Notes: generated by a model from the letters alone, not told the origin. DNA of 64,000 nt from an uncultured Bacteroidota bacterium (GCA_902594485.1 CACJMJ010000001.1:70574-134573), one strand, 5' to 3'. Positions 53,097-63,035 are shown, numbered from the stretch's first letter. A program made the numbers and translations.

Positions 53097-55727
53097 TTAA
53101 CTTAGCTCTGCAATTGACTTTTTTATAGATTCAATCTTTTGTTCAGCATCCTTTATTTTTTGTTTTTCCTTCTCAACAACAGTGTCAGGGGCGTTATTAA
53201 CAAAATTTTCATTTTTCAATTTATTTTCAACTGATTTTAAAAAACCTTTATTATAGTCTAGCTCTTTTTTTAACTTATTAATTTCAGAAGCCTTATCAAA
53301 ACCATCTTCCAGTGGAATAAAGAATTCAAAATTTTTGATTATAAAAGAAGTTACCATATCAAAATTTTCTTTAGTTGATTCTTCAAGTTTATCTATAATT
53401 GCAATCTTTTTAATTATTTCAATATTATTTAATTGATTATCATTTGGAATAAAATATAAATCCAATGATGTTTTAAATGAAATATTTTTTTCTTTTCTGT
53501 AGTTTCTTATTTGCGAAATTATCTCTTTCGAAGTCTCAAATTCTTCTACAATTGAAATGTTATAATTTTCTTTACTTGGCCAGGGAGATGTTGTTAAAGG
53601 ATTTGAGTTATTTGAATTAGGAATATTATGATAAATCTCTTCAGTAAGAAAAGGCATAAATGGGTGAAGTATTTTAAGATTTTTCTCAAATAATTCTATT
53701 AATTCAGTCTTTGACTTTTTATCTATTTTATCTCCATAACCAGGTTTTAATATCTCTAATAACCATGAACAGAAATCATCCCATATCAATTTATAGGATG
53801 ACATTAAAACATCAGATATTCTGTAACTATCAAAGTTTTTGTCAATCAACTCTAGGGTATTATTAAATTTACTATTGTACCATTCTAATGCTAATTTATT
53901 TTCGATTGGTTGGGTCTTTTTTTGATCAATTTCCCATCCATTAATAAGTTTAAGAGCATTCCAAAGTTTATTTGTAAAATTCTTACCCTGTTGACATAGA
54001 GACTCATCAAATAGCAAGTCATTCCCAGCTGCAGAACTTAGCATTAAACCAACTCTTACAGAGTCTGCACCATATTCCTCGATAAGTTTAATTGCATCAG
54101 GAGAGTTACCCAGTTGTTTCGACATTTTCCTTCGTAATTTATCTCTAACAATCCCGGTAAAATAAACATTAGAAAATGGCTTCTCATTTCTAAACTCATA
54201 ACCTGATATTATCATTCTAGCTACCCAAAAGAAAATGATGTCTGGTCCAGTGACTAGATCTTGAGTTGGATAATAATATTTAATTTCGTCATTATCTGGA
54301 TTCCTTATCCCATCGAATACTGAGATTGGCCAAAGCCAAGAAGAAAACCAAGTATCTAAAACATCGTTATCTTGAGTTAAATCAGCTTCTTTATATTTTT
54401 TGCCTGTCTCAAAATTGTTTATTTTTTTTAATGCATGTTCTTTATTCATTGCAACTACATAGTCTTCATTATCACCATAATAAAAAACAGGTATTTGATG
54501 ACCCCAAGATAATTGTCTCGATATGTTCCAGTCTTTAATATTTTCAAGCCAATATTTATATGTTGATTTAAACTTGCTTGGAAAAAACTTGATGTTTTCA
54601 TCTTTTAGGACATTATCAATAGCAGGTTTAGTAATATCATTCATTTTAAGAAACCACTGTTTCGATAATCTTGGTTCGATTACTGCATTTGTTCTCTCTG
54701 ATCTCCCAATATTATGAATGTAGTTTTCCTTTTTTATTAAAAGATTATTTTTTTTAAGCTCAGCTTCAATTTCGTTTCTAACTGTAAATCTATCCTTACC
54801 CATGTAATGCATACCATGAATATTAAGGGTTGCGTCCTCATTAAAAATATCGATAGTTTCAAGGTTATGTTTAATCCCAAGATTGTAATCATTAATATCA
54901 TGAGCAGGTGTAACTTTCAGACATCCAGTACCAAATTCTAGATCTACATAATTATCAGAAATTATAGGTACTTTTCTATTACAAATTGGTACAATCGCAT
55001 TTTTACCTATAATTTCTTTATATCTGTCATCATTAGGATTAACACAAATTGCTGTATCACCAAATATTGTTTCAGGTCTTGTGGTTGCGATTTCTAAATC
55101 AATATTTGAATCCTCTATTAAGTATCTTATGTAATACAAGCTTGAATCCTCCTCAATGTAATTTACTTCTTCATCTGAAACAGTAGTTTTTGCTTCAGGA
55201 TCCCAGTTTATCATTCGATGACCTCTGTATATTAATCCTTTTTTATGGAGAATTTCAAAGGCTTTAATTACAGATTCATACATATCATCATCAAGAGTAA
55301 ATTTTGTTCTGTCCCAATCACATGAACAACCCAGCTTTTTTAATTGATCTAAAATACCTCCTCCATATTTATCAGTCCAGTCCCAAGCATGTTTTAAAAA
55401 CTCATCTCTAGAAATATCTGTTTTATTAATTCCCTTTTTTTTAAGATTTTCAACAACCTTTGCTTCTGTTGCAATAGAAGCATGATCAGTTCCAGGAACC
55501 CAGCATGCATTTTTACCCAACATACGAGCTCTTCTTACTAGAATATCTTGAAGAGTATTATTGAGCATATGGCCCATATGAAGAAGTCCTGTAACATTAG
55601 GAGGCGGAATGACTATAGTGAATGGCTCTTTGTCATTTGGAATTGATTTAAAAAGATTATTTTTCATCCAATATGAATACCATTTTTTCTCAATTTCAAT
55701 ATGGTTATACTTGGGAGGAATTAGCAT
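53097..55727 (-). CDS. valS: Valyl-tRNA synthetase
   Basis: ValRS charges tRNA-Val; a tRNA-Val lies elsewhere in this window. The 876 residues have the class I HIGH motif as HMGHMLNN (about 52-55), a CP1 editing domain (about 190-330), the KMSKS loop as KMSKQLGNSPD, an anticodon-binding domain and a C-terminal coiled coil (about 820-875). The ATG at 55727 is preferred to the preceding TTG. It abuts psd tail to tail. Confidence 0.97.
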   Translation of the reverse strand: MLIPPKYNHIEIEKKWYSYWMKNNLFKSIPNDKEPFTIVIPPPNVTGLLHMGHMLNNTLQDILVRRARMLGKNACWVPGTDHASIATEAKVVENLKKKGINKTDISRDEFLKHAWDWTDKYGGGILDQLKKLGCSCDWDRTKFTLDDDMYESVIKAFEILHKKGLIYRGHRMINWDPEAKTTVSDEEVNYIEEDSSLYYIRYLIEDSNIDLEIATTRPETIFGDTAICVNPNDDRYKEIIGKNAIVPICNRKVPIISDNYVDLEFGTGCLKVTPAHDINDYNLGIKHNLETIDIFNEDATLNIHGMHYMGKDRFTVRNEIEAELKKNNLLIKKENYIHNIGRSERTNAVIEPRLSKQWFLKMNDITKPAIDNVLKDENIKFFPSKFKSTYKYWLENIKDWNISRQLSWGHQIPVFYYGDNEDYVVAMNKEHALKKINNFETGKKYKEADLTQDNDVLDTWFSSWLWPISVFDGIRNPDNDEIKYYYPTQDLVTGPDIIFFWVARMIISGYEFRNEKPFSNVYFTGIVRDKLRRKMSKQLGNSPDAIKLIEEYGADSVRVGLMLSSAAGNDLLFDESLCQQGKNFTNKLWNALKLINGWEIDQKKTQPIENKLALEWYNSKFNNTLELIDKNFDSYRISDVLMSSYKLIWDDFCSWLLEILKPGYGDKIDKKSKTELIELFEKNLKILHPFMPFLTEEIYHNIPNSNNSNPLTTSPWPSKENYNISIVEEFETSKEIISQIRNYRKEKNISFKTSLDLYFIPNDNQLNNIEIIKKIAIIDKLEESTKENFDMVTSFIIKNFEFFIPLEDGFDKASEINKLKKELDYNKGFLKSVENKLKNENFVNNAPDTVVEKEKQKIKDAEQKIESIKKSIAELS

Positions 55728-55753
55728 CAATTCATAAATATTTTAATGTAAAA

Positions 55754-55785
55754 CAAAAATAACATACCTTGAAGTATATTTACAA
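55754..55785 (-). promoter_or_regulatory. Promoter of valS (-33 and -7 boxes)
   Basis: On the minus strand TTG at 55783-55785 and TATTTTTG at 55754-55761 are 21 bases apart, a full match to the Bacteroidota promoter. The leader is about 20-25 bases. No T-box or other leader structure fits in it. Confidence 0.65.
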
Positions 55786-55800
55786 AATTAAGTTAAATAA

Positions 55801-56991
55801 ATGCCAACAATCTCAAAAAAAGGTAATAATATTCCATCCTCACCTATAAGGAAACTTGTTCCCTATGCTGATAGGGCAAAACAAAATGGTATAGATATTC
55901 TTCATTTAAATATTGGTCAACCGGATATTAAATCTCCAGTCGAGTCAATTGATGCTATAAAAAATATTGATTTAGAATTATTAAAATATGAATACTCGCA
56001 AGGATCTTATGAATTTAGAAAAAATTTATGTGCATATTATTCTATTCATAATATTGATGTGTCTCCTGATAATATAATTACGACTGTTGGAGCTAGTGAA
56101 GCATTATCCTTCACAATGAATTCAATATGTGATCCTGGAGATGAAGTTATTATTCCTGAACCTTTTTATGCAAATTATAATGGATTTGCTCATGCCTCAG
56201 ACGTAAAGGTTATTCCAGTTACATCAAAAATTGAGGATAATTTTGCACTTCCTTCTCTAGAATCTTTTGAAAAAAAAATTAATAAGAGGACTAAAGCTAT
56301 CCTTATCTGTAATCCATGTAATCCTACAGGATATGTTTATTCTAAAGAGGAGATCATAAGTATTGCTAACCTTGCTAAGAAAAATGATTTGTTCATAGTA
56401 GTTGATGAGGTTTATAGAGAGTTTATCTACACTGATTTGAAACACTACTCAATTCTAGAAGATAAGATGTTTTTTGATAATGCTATTTTAATCGACTCTA
56501 CATCTAAGAGGTATAGCTTATGTGGAGCTAGAATTGGTTTTATAGTATCAAAAAATTCAAACTTTATTGAAACATGTTTGAAGTTTGCACTTGCAAGACT
56601 ATCTCCTCCTACTTTAGCTTTAATTGCAGCAAATAAAGCCTTGAACTCTGATCAAAAGTATATAGATAGTGTTATAAGTGAATATTCTCATAGAAGAGAG
56701 GTGCTTATAGATGAATTATCAAAAATTAATGATATAGAATTCTCAAACCCAATGGGTGCATTTTATTCCATTATCAAACTGCCAGTTAAAAATGCTGAAG
56801 ATTTTGCAAAGTTTTTACTAACAGATTTTTCTATTAATAATGAGAGTGTAATGGTAGCCCCAGCATCTGGATTTTATAGCTCTGAAAATAATGGAGAAGA
56901 TGAAGTAAGAATTGCATTTGTATTGAACTCTGAGAAAATTAAAAGAGCAATTAATATAATAAATATTGGGTTGAAAGAATATACTGGATAA
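55801..56991 (+). CDS. Class I PLP-dependent aminotransferase
   Basis: A 396-residue fold-type I aminotransferase. The cofactor lysine is K236 in DSTSKRYSLCGARIG; NPCNPTGYVY and the C-terminal VRIAFVLN arginine that binds the substrate carboxylate are present. It resembles the aspartate/tyrosine aminotransferase-like group; the amino donor cannot be named. murB begins three bases later, so they are cotranscribed. Confidence 0.92.
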   Translation: MPTISKKGNNIPSSPIRKLVPYADRAKQNGIDILHLNIGQPDIKSPVESIDAIKNIDLELLKYEYSQGSYEFRKNLCAYYSIHNIDVSPDNIITTVGASEALSFTMNSICDPGDEVIIPEPFYANYNGFAHASDVKVIPVTSKIEDNFALPSLESFEKKINKRTKAILICNPCNPTGYVYSKEEIISIANLAKKNDLFIVVDEVYREFIYTDLKHYSILEDKMFFDNAILIDSTSKRYSLCGARIGFIVSKNSNFIETCLKFALARLSPPTLALIAANKALNSDQKYIDSVISEYSHRREVLIDELSKINDIEFSNPMGAFYSIIKLPVKNAEDFAKFLLTDFSINNESVMVAPASGFYSSENNGEDEVRIAFVLNSEKIKRAINIINIGLKEYTG

Positions 56992-56994
56992 TTA

Positions 56995-57996
56995 ATGAAA
57001 ATCAATAAAGAAGCTTCCCTTAAAAAATTTAATACATTCAATGTAAGTGAAACTGCAAATTTTATTTATGAAGTTGAGGAAATAAATGAACTTAAAGAAA
57101 TTTTATCAGATAGTAAGGGTAAAACCCTAATTTTAGGTGGTGGAAGCAATATATTATTTACAAAAAGATTTAAGGGTACAATCATAAATCTCAAGAATAA
57201 GGGTATTAAAGTTATAAGTGAGAATAAAGATTCAATAATAGTTGAGGTATGTGCTGGTGAAAATTGGAATGATTTTGTGATTTGGGCTATTGAAAATAAT
57301 TATGGCGGTATTGAAAACCTATCTTTAATACCTGGAAATGTCGGGGCTGCTCCTATACAAAATATTGGAGCATATGGTGTAGAACTAAAAGATATCTTTT
57401 ATAGTTGTTCGGGAATTGAATTAGATTCATTAAAAGAATTTGAGATGAATAAATCAGAATGTAAATTTAGCTACAGGAACTCTATTTTTAAGAATGAGCT
57501 AAAAGATAAAGTAGTCATTACATCAATTAAATTAAATCTAACAAAAGATAATCACCATTTTAACATATCCTATAAAGACTTAAAAGAAAACTTGTCTAAT
57601 TCTGAACTTTCATTAAAAGTGATCTCTGATGAAGTCATAAAAATTAGACAGTCTAAATTACCTGATCATAAGTCAGTTGGTAATTGTGGAAGCTTTTTTA
57701 AGAATCCCATCGTAAGTTTATCAAAACTTAAAAAAATTAAAGCAGTATATCCTAACCTACCATCATTCAAAATTGATTCAAATAACTATAAAATTCCAGC
57801 TGCATGGTTAATTGAGAAATCAGGATTTAAAGAAAGAGGGAATAAAAATGTTGGTGTTTATGAAAATCAGCCTCTTGTTATTATTAATCATGGAAGCGCA
57901 ACAGGTAAAGAGATACTAGATTTTGCAAATGAGATTAAAGAGACAATATATAATAATTTTAATATTAAGTTAGAGGAGGAGGTACTTATTATTTAG
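56995..57996 (+). CDS. murB: UDP-N-acetylenolpyruvoylglucosamine reductase MurB
   Basis: MurB reduces UDP-GlcNAc-enolpyruvate to UDP-MurNAc with FAD and NADPH. The 333 residues have the FAD-binding LILGGGSNILF near 44-54, NLSLIPGNVGAAPIQNIGAYG, FSYRNSIFK and GSFFKNP with the catalytic serine. The type I (E. coli-like) C-terminal domain is present. It abuts dtd tail to tail. Confidence 0.95.
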   Translation: MKINKEASLKKFNTFNVSETANFIYEVEEINELKEILSDSKGKTLILGGGSNILFTKRFKGTIINLKNKGIKVISENKDSIIVEVCAGENWNDFVIWAIENNYGGIENLSLIPGNVGAAPIQNIGAYGVELKDIFYSCSGIELDSLKEFEMNKSECKFSYRNSIFKNELKDKVVITSIKLNLTKDNHHFNISYKDLKENLSNSELSLKVISDEVIKIRQSKLPDHKSVGNCGSFFKNPIVSLSKLKKIKAVYPNLPSFKIDSNNYKIPAAWLIEKSGFKERGNKNVGVYENQPLVIINHGSATGKEILDFANEIKETIYNNFNIKLEEEVLII

Positions 57997-58449
57997 TTAT
58001 TCTCTATTCTTAGAATCAATAATTATTGTTACAGGCCCATCATTTATTAATCTTACTTTCATATCAGCACCAAAAATTCCAGTTTTAATCTTATTATTTA
58101 GTTTTGATTCAAGTAATTCAATAAAATAATTATAAAGTGGAATTGCTATTTGATGAGAAGCAGACTTTATATATGATGGCCTATTACCCTTTTTAGTCAA
58201 GGCCATTAATGTAAATTGAGAAATAATTAAAATCTCACCTTTAATATCAATTATTGATTTATTCATGATTCGATCTGAATCATTAAAAATTCTGATATTT
58301 AATACCTTATTAACTAACCACTCTACATCTAATTTTTTGTCTTCCTGACTAATTCCAATCAAAACTAAAAGACCTTTTCCAATTTCAGCTTTTATCTTAT
58401 TATCAATTTCTACACTTGACTCTTTAACTCTCTGAATTACTACCTTCAT
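57997..58449 (-). CDS. dtd: D-aminoacyl-tRNA deacylase Dtd
   Basis: Dtd removes D-amino acids (and glycine) from mischarged tRNA. The 150 residues start MKVVIQRVKESSV and carry the two active-site motifs ISQFTLMA and the C-terminal NDGPVTIIID (Gly-cisPro). Its ATG lies 26 bases inside the end of rsgA. Confidence 0.95.
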   Translation of the reverse strand: MKVVIQRVKESSVEIDNKIKAEIGKGLLVLIGISQEDKKLDVEWLVNKVLNIRIFNDSDRIMNKSIIDIKGEILIISQFTLMALTKKGNRPSYIKSASHQIAIPLYNYFIELLESKLNNKIKTGIFGADMKVRLINDGPVTIIIDSKNRE

Positions 58450-59371
58450 CTGATTTTCTATATATATTTTGATCCTTTAACATATCTAAATATGTATTAT
58501 ATCTACTTTGATATATTTCTCCCTTTTTTATCTTAATTTTTACATTGCAATCAGGCTCATCTAGATGCAAACAGTTTTTAAATTTACATTTTTGCTTAGC
58601 CTCAAAAAATTCTGGAAAAAAATCTCCCAACTCATACTTTGTAATATCAACTAAGCCAAAGCCTCTTATACCAGGTGTATCAATAATTTTAATATTAGAG
58701 TCAAGATCAAACATCTCAGCATACGTCGTAGTATGTCTTCCTTGCTTGTGTGATGAAGAAATTTCTTTTGTTTTAAGCTTCAAGTTTGGAGATATTGAAT
58801 TAATCAGTGTTGATTTACCAACTCCACTGTGTCCTGATATTATACAGGTTTTATTTCTGATTAATTTAATTATCTCATCTACTCTATCACCATATTTAGC
58901 AGAGATTAATTCACATTTATAACCTATCGTTCTATATGTATTAATTAATTTTTCTATTTCATCAGATTCTTTATCTATATATGTATCTTTTTTATTAAAA
59001 GCTATAATTACAGGTATATCATATGCCTCACAACTAACCAAAAATCTATCAATAAAGTTTGTTGATGTAATAGGATTATTTAAGGTTACCACTAGAACTG
59101 AAATATCAATATTAGAGGCTATTATATGATATTGTTTAGAAAGATTAACTGATTTCCTAATTATGTAATTTACTCTTGGTAATATGTCTGAAATAATTCC
59201 TTTACCATCACTTTCAATTTCAAATTCTACTTCATCACCAACTGCTATTGGATTAGTAGTGGATATGTCTTTAAGTCTGATCTTTCCTTTTATCCTACAT
59301 TCAAAAAATTTATTTTTTGACTTTACTAAATACCAACTTCCTGTTGATTTATATACGATTCCTTCTGGCAT
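58424..59371 (-). CDS. rsgA: Ribosome small-subunit-dependent GTPase RsgA
   Basis: RsgA checks maturation of the 30S subunit. The 315 residues have an N-terminal OB-fold, a circularly permuted G domain with G4 NKKD before G1 GHSGVGKSTL and G3 DTPGIRGFG, and a C-terminal zinc site, KCKFKNCLHLDEPDC. All family features are intact. It is divergent from gpmI. Confidence 0.95.
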   Translation of the reverse strand: MPEGIVYKSTGSWYLVKSKNKFFECRIKGKIRLKDISTTNPIAVGDEVEFEIESDGKGIISDILPRVNYIIRKSVNLSKQYHIIASNIDISVLVVTLNNPITSTNFIDRFLVSCEAYDIPVIIAFNKKDTYIDKESDEIEKLINTYRTIGYKCELISAKYGDRVDEIIKLIRNKTCIISGHSGVGKSTLINSISPNLKLKTKEISSSHKQGRHTTTYAEMFDLDSNIKIIDTPGIRGFGLVDITKYELGDFFPEFFEAKQKCKFKNCLHLDEPDCNVKIKIKKGEIYQSRYNTYLDMLKDQNIYRKSDEGSNSES

Positions 59372-59420
59372 AATTAATTAACAATATATTTTTTCCTAAT
59401 CATATTAACAAATCTACTTG

Positions 59421-60965
59421 ATGATATTTGTATCTTTAAATAAAAAATTGAATAATAAAGTTTTACTATTAATTCTCGATGGATGGGGTATTCCCTCAGA
59501 CAAGAAAGTCTCTGCTCCAGATATAGCGAAAACACCAAATTATAATTTTTTAAAAGACAAGAATCCTAACAATTATTTAATTACTCATGGCGAACAAGTT
59601 GGACTTCCAGTTGGTCAAATGGGTAATAGTGAGGTAGGTCATATGAATATAGGTTCTGGGAGAATAGTTCTACAAGATTTATTACGAATTGATGAATCAA
59701 TTGAGAGTGGTGAATTTCATAAAATGAAAGAATTTAAAGAAATAATTTCCCATACAAAAAATAAATCATCTAACATTCATTTAGTTGGACTTATATCAGA
59801 TGGTGGTGTTCACTCTCATATTAATCATTTAAAAGAGATTATAATTTCATTAAAAGAGGTGAAAGAAAATATCTTTATTCACGGGTTTACAGATGGAAGA
59901 GATGTTAATCCAAGGTCTGGAGTTAAATTTATTGATTCAATTGAAAAGTTTTGTAAAAAAAATGGTGGAATATTAGCTACAATTATAGGTAGATATTTCT
60001 CTATGGATAGAGATAACAGATGGGAAAGGGTAAAAAAAGCGTATGACTTAATTTATAATGGAGTTGGAAAAAAAACAACTAGCTTCTGTAATGAACTAGA
60101 AGAGTCATACAGAAATAATATTACGGATGAATTTATTGAACCTATAATAAAGACTGATAATAATGGTAGTATTATCCATAGATTTAATCAAGAGGATGTA
60201 ATTATTTTTTTTAATTATAGATCAGACAGAGGCAGACAACTCACATCAGTTTTATGCGAAAAAGATTTTATTGACTCAGGAATGAAGTCAATAACAAAGA
60301 ATTTTTATACACTTACAAATTATGACGAAACTTTCAAGGTTGCTAAACCTATTTTTAAAAAAAATATATTAAAAAATACTTTAGGAGAAGTCCTATCTAA
60401 GAATGGCATTTCTCAATTAAGAATTGCTGAGACTGAAAAGTATCCTCATGTTACATATTTTTTTAATGGTGGTTTAGAAGAATCTTTTTCTGGTGAAGAA
60501 AGAATTCTTTGCCCATCTCCAAAAGTTGCTACATACGATTTAAAACCAGAAATGAGTGCGGAAGATGTTACTAAAAATGTAATCATTGAGATGAAAAAAA
60601 ATAAGTTTGGATTTATTTGTTTGAACTTTGCAAACCCTGACATGGTTGGACATACAGGTAATTTTAAAGCAGCAGTGAAAGCATGTGAATCGGTTGACAA
60701 ACACCTAGGAGAAATAGTTGACACAGCAAGTATTAATGATTATGTAACTATTATTATTTCAGACCATGGTAATTGTGAAAAAATGCTAAATAGTGATGGA
60801 TCTGAGAATACGTCGCATACAATTAACCCTGTTCCAGTAATTATTGTTAACTCTGATAGAAATAATTTAGACAATGGAATATTAGCAGATATAGCCCCGA
60901 CAATTTTGGATATTATGGGCATTCAAAAACCAAATGAAATGAATGGAAAATCTCTAATAAAATGA
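59421..60965 (+). CDS. gpmI: 2,3-bisphosphoglycerate-independent phosphoglycerate mutase
   Basis: GpmI interconverts 3- and 2-phosphoglycerate in glycolysis using two manganese ions. The 514 residues start MIFVSLNKKLNNKVLLLILDGWG, have the phosphoserine nucleophile S70 in MGNSEVGHMN, GRYFSMDRDNRW and the metal-binding ISDHGNCE and NTSHTINPVP segments. The ATG at 59421 may be long by about ten residues: a TTG at 59451 would give MNNKVLLLILDGWG. The next gene overlaps by ATGA. Confidence 0.95.
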   Translation: MIFVSLNKKLNNKVLLLILDGWGIPSDKKVSAPDIAKTPNYNFLKDKNPNNYLITHGEQVGLPVGQMGNSEVGHMNIGSGRIVLQDLLRIDESIESGEFHKMKEFKEIISHTKNKSSNIHLVGLISDGGVHSHINHLKEIIISLKEVKENIFIHGFTDGRDVNPRSGVKFIDSIEKFCKKNGGILATIIGRYFSMDRDNRWERVKKAYDLIYNGVGKKTTSFCNELEESYRNNITDEFIEPIIKTDNNGSIIHRFNQEDVIIFFNYRSDRGRQLTSVLCEKDFIDSGMKSITKNFYTLTNYDETFKVAKPIFKKNILKNTLGEVLSKNGISQLRIAETEKYPHVTYFFNGGLEESFSGEERILCPSPKVATYDLKPEMSAEDVTKNVIIEMKKNKFGFICLNFANPDMVGHTGNFKAAVKACESVDKHLGEIVDTASINDYVTIIISDHGNCEKMLNSDGSENTSHTINPVPVIIVNSDRNNLDNGILADIAPTILDIMGIQKPNEMNGKSLIK

Positions 60966-61465
60966 AAAAAATAATTTATTTACTTATTCTTTCAATTATA
61001 GCATGTACAACAAGTGAAAAGTATGTAATGACTGAGGGAGAGGTTGATGTCGACTATTTATTTAACTCACCTAATACTTCTTGGTTTCAAAAAAATTATG
61101 AATCATATATAGTTGACGAGGTTATACAAAATGAGGATTTTTCAAAATTAAATGAATATAACATCGAAATTTTTATGAATACTAAATGTCATGATAGTGA
61201 GAGAGAAGTCCCAAGATTTTTAAAAATTTTAAACACATTAAATTTTTCTAATGAAAATCTCAGAATAGTTTTATTAAATTCTGAAAAGAAAACTATTGAT
61301 GGTCTTGAAATAGGAAAAGATATAACTAATACTCCAACTATTATCTTTTTGAAAAATTCTAATGAAGAAAATAGAATAGTTGAATTTCCTTTTGAAAATT
61401 TAGAAAATGATATTTTTAGAATAATAAATGATATAGGTTATAAAAACGTATATTTTTCAGAATGA
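60962..61465 (+). CDS. Thioredoxin-fold lipoprotein with CxxS active site
   Basis: A 167-residue lipoprotein: the signal peptide ends in the lipobox SIIAC with C15. The mature part has a thioredoxin-like pattern: the strand NIEIFMNTKCHDS (C76, so CHDS rather than CxxC), a helix, the strand RIVLL and a cis-proline motif TNTPTIIFL (P125). Lacking the second cysteine it cannot form an intramolecular active-site disulfide. It is coupled by ATGA to gpmI and map. Confidence 0.8.
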   Translation: MKKIIYLLILSIIACTTSEKYVMTEGEVDVDYLFNSPNTSWFQKNYESYIVDEVIQNEDFSKLNEYNIEIFMNTKCHDSEREVPRFLKILNTLNFSNENLRIVLLNSEKKTIDGLEIGKDITNTPTIIFLKNSNEENRIVEFPFENLENDIFRIINDIGYKNVYFSE

Positions 61466-62271
61466 TATTAAAACAAATCGAGGAAATAAAAAAAATTCGT
61501 GATAGTGCTCAATTAGTATCTAAGACTCTGGGTCTAATGGCAAGAGAAATTAAGCCAGGAGTAAACTCTTTATACCTTGACAAAATTGCAGAGGAATTTA
61601 TTCTTGACAATGATGGAAAGCCTGGATTCAAAGGTTATAATAACTTTCCAAATACATTATGTGTAAGTGTAAATGACCAGGTTGTTCATGGAATTCCTTG
61701 TAACAAACCACTAAAGAATGGAGATATTATATCTGTTGACTGTGGGGTCATTAAAGATGGATACTATGGTGATCATGCTTATACTTTTAAGGTTGGGGAA
61801 GTATCTGAAAAAATTGAAAAATTGTTGAATATAACTAAAGAGTCTCTATATGTGGGTATAGAAAAAATGCAAATTAATAATAGAGTTGGTGATATTGGTA
61901 ATGCTATTCAAAATTATATTAATCAACATGGTTATGGAATAGTAAAAGAATTGGTTGGCCATGGTTTAGGAAAAAATTTACATGAAGAACCTGAAATTCC
62001 AAATTATGGTAAATCAGGAACTGGTAAGGTGTTAAAAGATGGCCTAGTTCTAGCAATTGAGCCCATGATAAATATGGGTACAGAGAAAATAAGGCTAGAA
62101 GATGATGGCTGGACTTTTGTAACTCAAGATGGCCTGGTTAGTGCACACTTCGAACATAATATTGCTATAATAAACGGGGAACCTGAAATTCTATCTACTT
62201 TTGATTTTATATATGACGAACTTGGAATATATTCAAATGAAGAAGAAAATTTTAAAAAATTTTTTGATTGA
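61462..62271 (+). CDS. map: Methionine aminopeptidase, type I
   Basis: Map removes the initiator methionine. The 269 residues contain the metal ligands in their normal order: ISVDCGVIKDGYYGDHAY, GHGLGKNLHEEPEIPNY, AIEPMIN and HFEHNIAI. The active-site aspartates, histidine and glutamates are all present, so it should be active. It has start/stop overlaps (ATGA) with both neighbours. Confidence 0.96.
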   Translation: MILKQIEEIKKIRDSAQLVSKTLGLMAREIKPGVNSLYLDKIAEEFILDNDGKPGFKGYNNFPNTLCVSVNDQVVHGIPCNKPLKNGDIISVDCGVIKDGYYGDHAYTFKVGEVSEKIEKLLNITKESLYVGIEKMQINNRVGDIGNAIQNYINQHGYGIVKELVGHGLGKNLHEEPEIPNYGKSGTGKVLKDGLVLAIEPMINMGTEKIRLEDDGWTFVTQDGLVSAHFEHNIAIINGEPEILSTFDFIYDELGIYSNEEENFKKFFD

Positions 62272-63035
62272 TGAAGTATATCTTGAAATTCCTGCCGAGG
62301 AAATTTTTAATAAAATACAGCTTTCTAATATCACCGATACTCAGAATAATATATCAAGGAAAAAAATATACTGACCCAATTGATGAAAGTAATTATTCAC
62401 GATTTTTATCATATGGGTATAAAACAATTAGGAAGAATGCATTATGTCCAGGCACTTTATCTCTTGAAAGACATAGACTTTTATGGTTATATCTAAAGAA
62501 AGAAACAAATTTTTTAAATTCAAATTTAAAAGTCTTACATGTTGCGCCTGAACAAGTTTTTTATAAAAAATTTAAAAAATTAAAAAATTGGGACTACTTA
62601 ACTTTTGACTTAAATTCACCAATTGCTGATATAAAAGGAGATATAACATCCATGGATTTTAATGATGAATCTTTTGACTTAATTATTTGCAATCATGTTC
62701 TTGAACATATAGAGGATGATAAATCAGCATTAAATGAAATTTATAGAGTTTTAAAGTATAATGGTATATCGTTTTTACAGGTACCTATAAACATAAAAAG
62801 AGAGAAGACCTTTGAAGATCCATCAATAAAATCTGAAGTTGAAAGAGAAGAATATTATGGGCAATATGATCATGTCAGAGAATATGGTCTAGATTTTAAA
62901 GATAGAGTTGAGCAGGCAGGATTTAAAGTTGAGATGTTAAACTACACATCAAAAATTTCTAAAGATCTAATTGTAAAATATGGTTTAATGAAAAATGATT
63001 TAATACCAATTGGAAGAAAACTACCTAGTAATTAA
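62268..63035 (+). CDS. SAM-dependent methyltransferase (class I)
   Basis: A 255-residue protein with a Rossmann methyltransferase domain starting near 88: VLHVAPEQVFYKKFKK, TFDLNSPIADIKGDITSMDF, DLIICNHVLEHIEDD and FLQVPINI match the methyltransferase 11 pattern. The N-terminal 50 residues are basic with a hydrophobic stretch and may bind membrane. Substrate unknown; its place beside map does not inform. It overlaps apbE by 15 bases. Confidence 0.88.
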   Translation: MMKYILKFLPRKFLIKYSFLISPILRIIYQGKKYTDPIDESNYSRFLSYGYKTIRKNALCPGTLSLERHRLLWLYLKKETNFLNSNLKVLHVAPEQVFYKKFKKLKNWDYLTFDLNSPIADIKGDITSMDFNDESFDLIICNHVLEHIEDDKSALNEIYRVLKYNGISFLQVPINIKREKTFEDPSIKSEVEREEYYGQYDHVREYGLDFKDRVEQAGFKVEMLNYTSKISKDLIVKYGLMKNDLIPIGRKLPSN

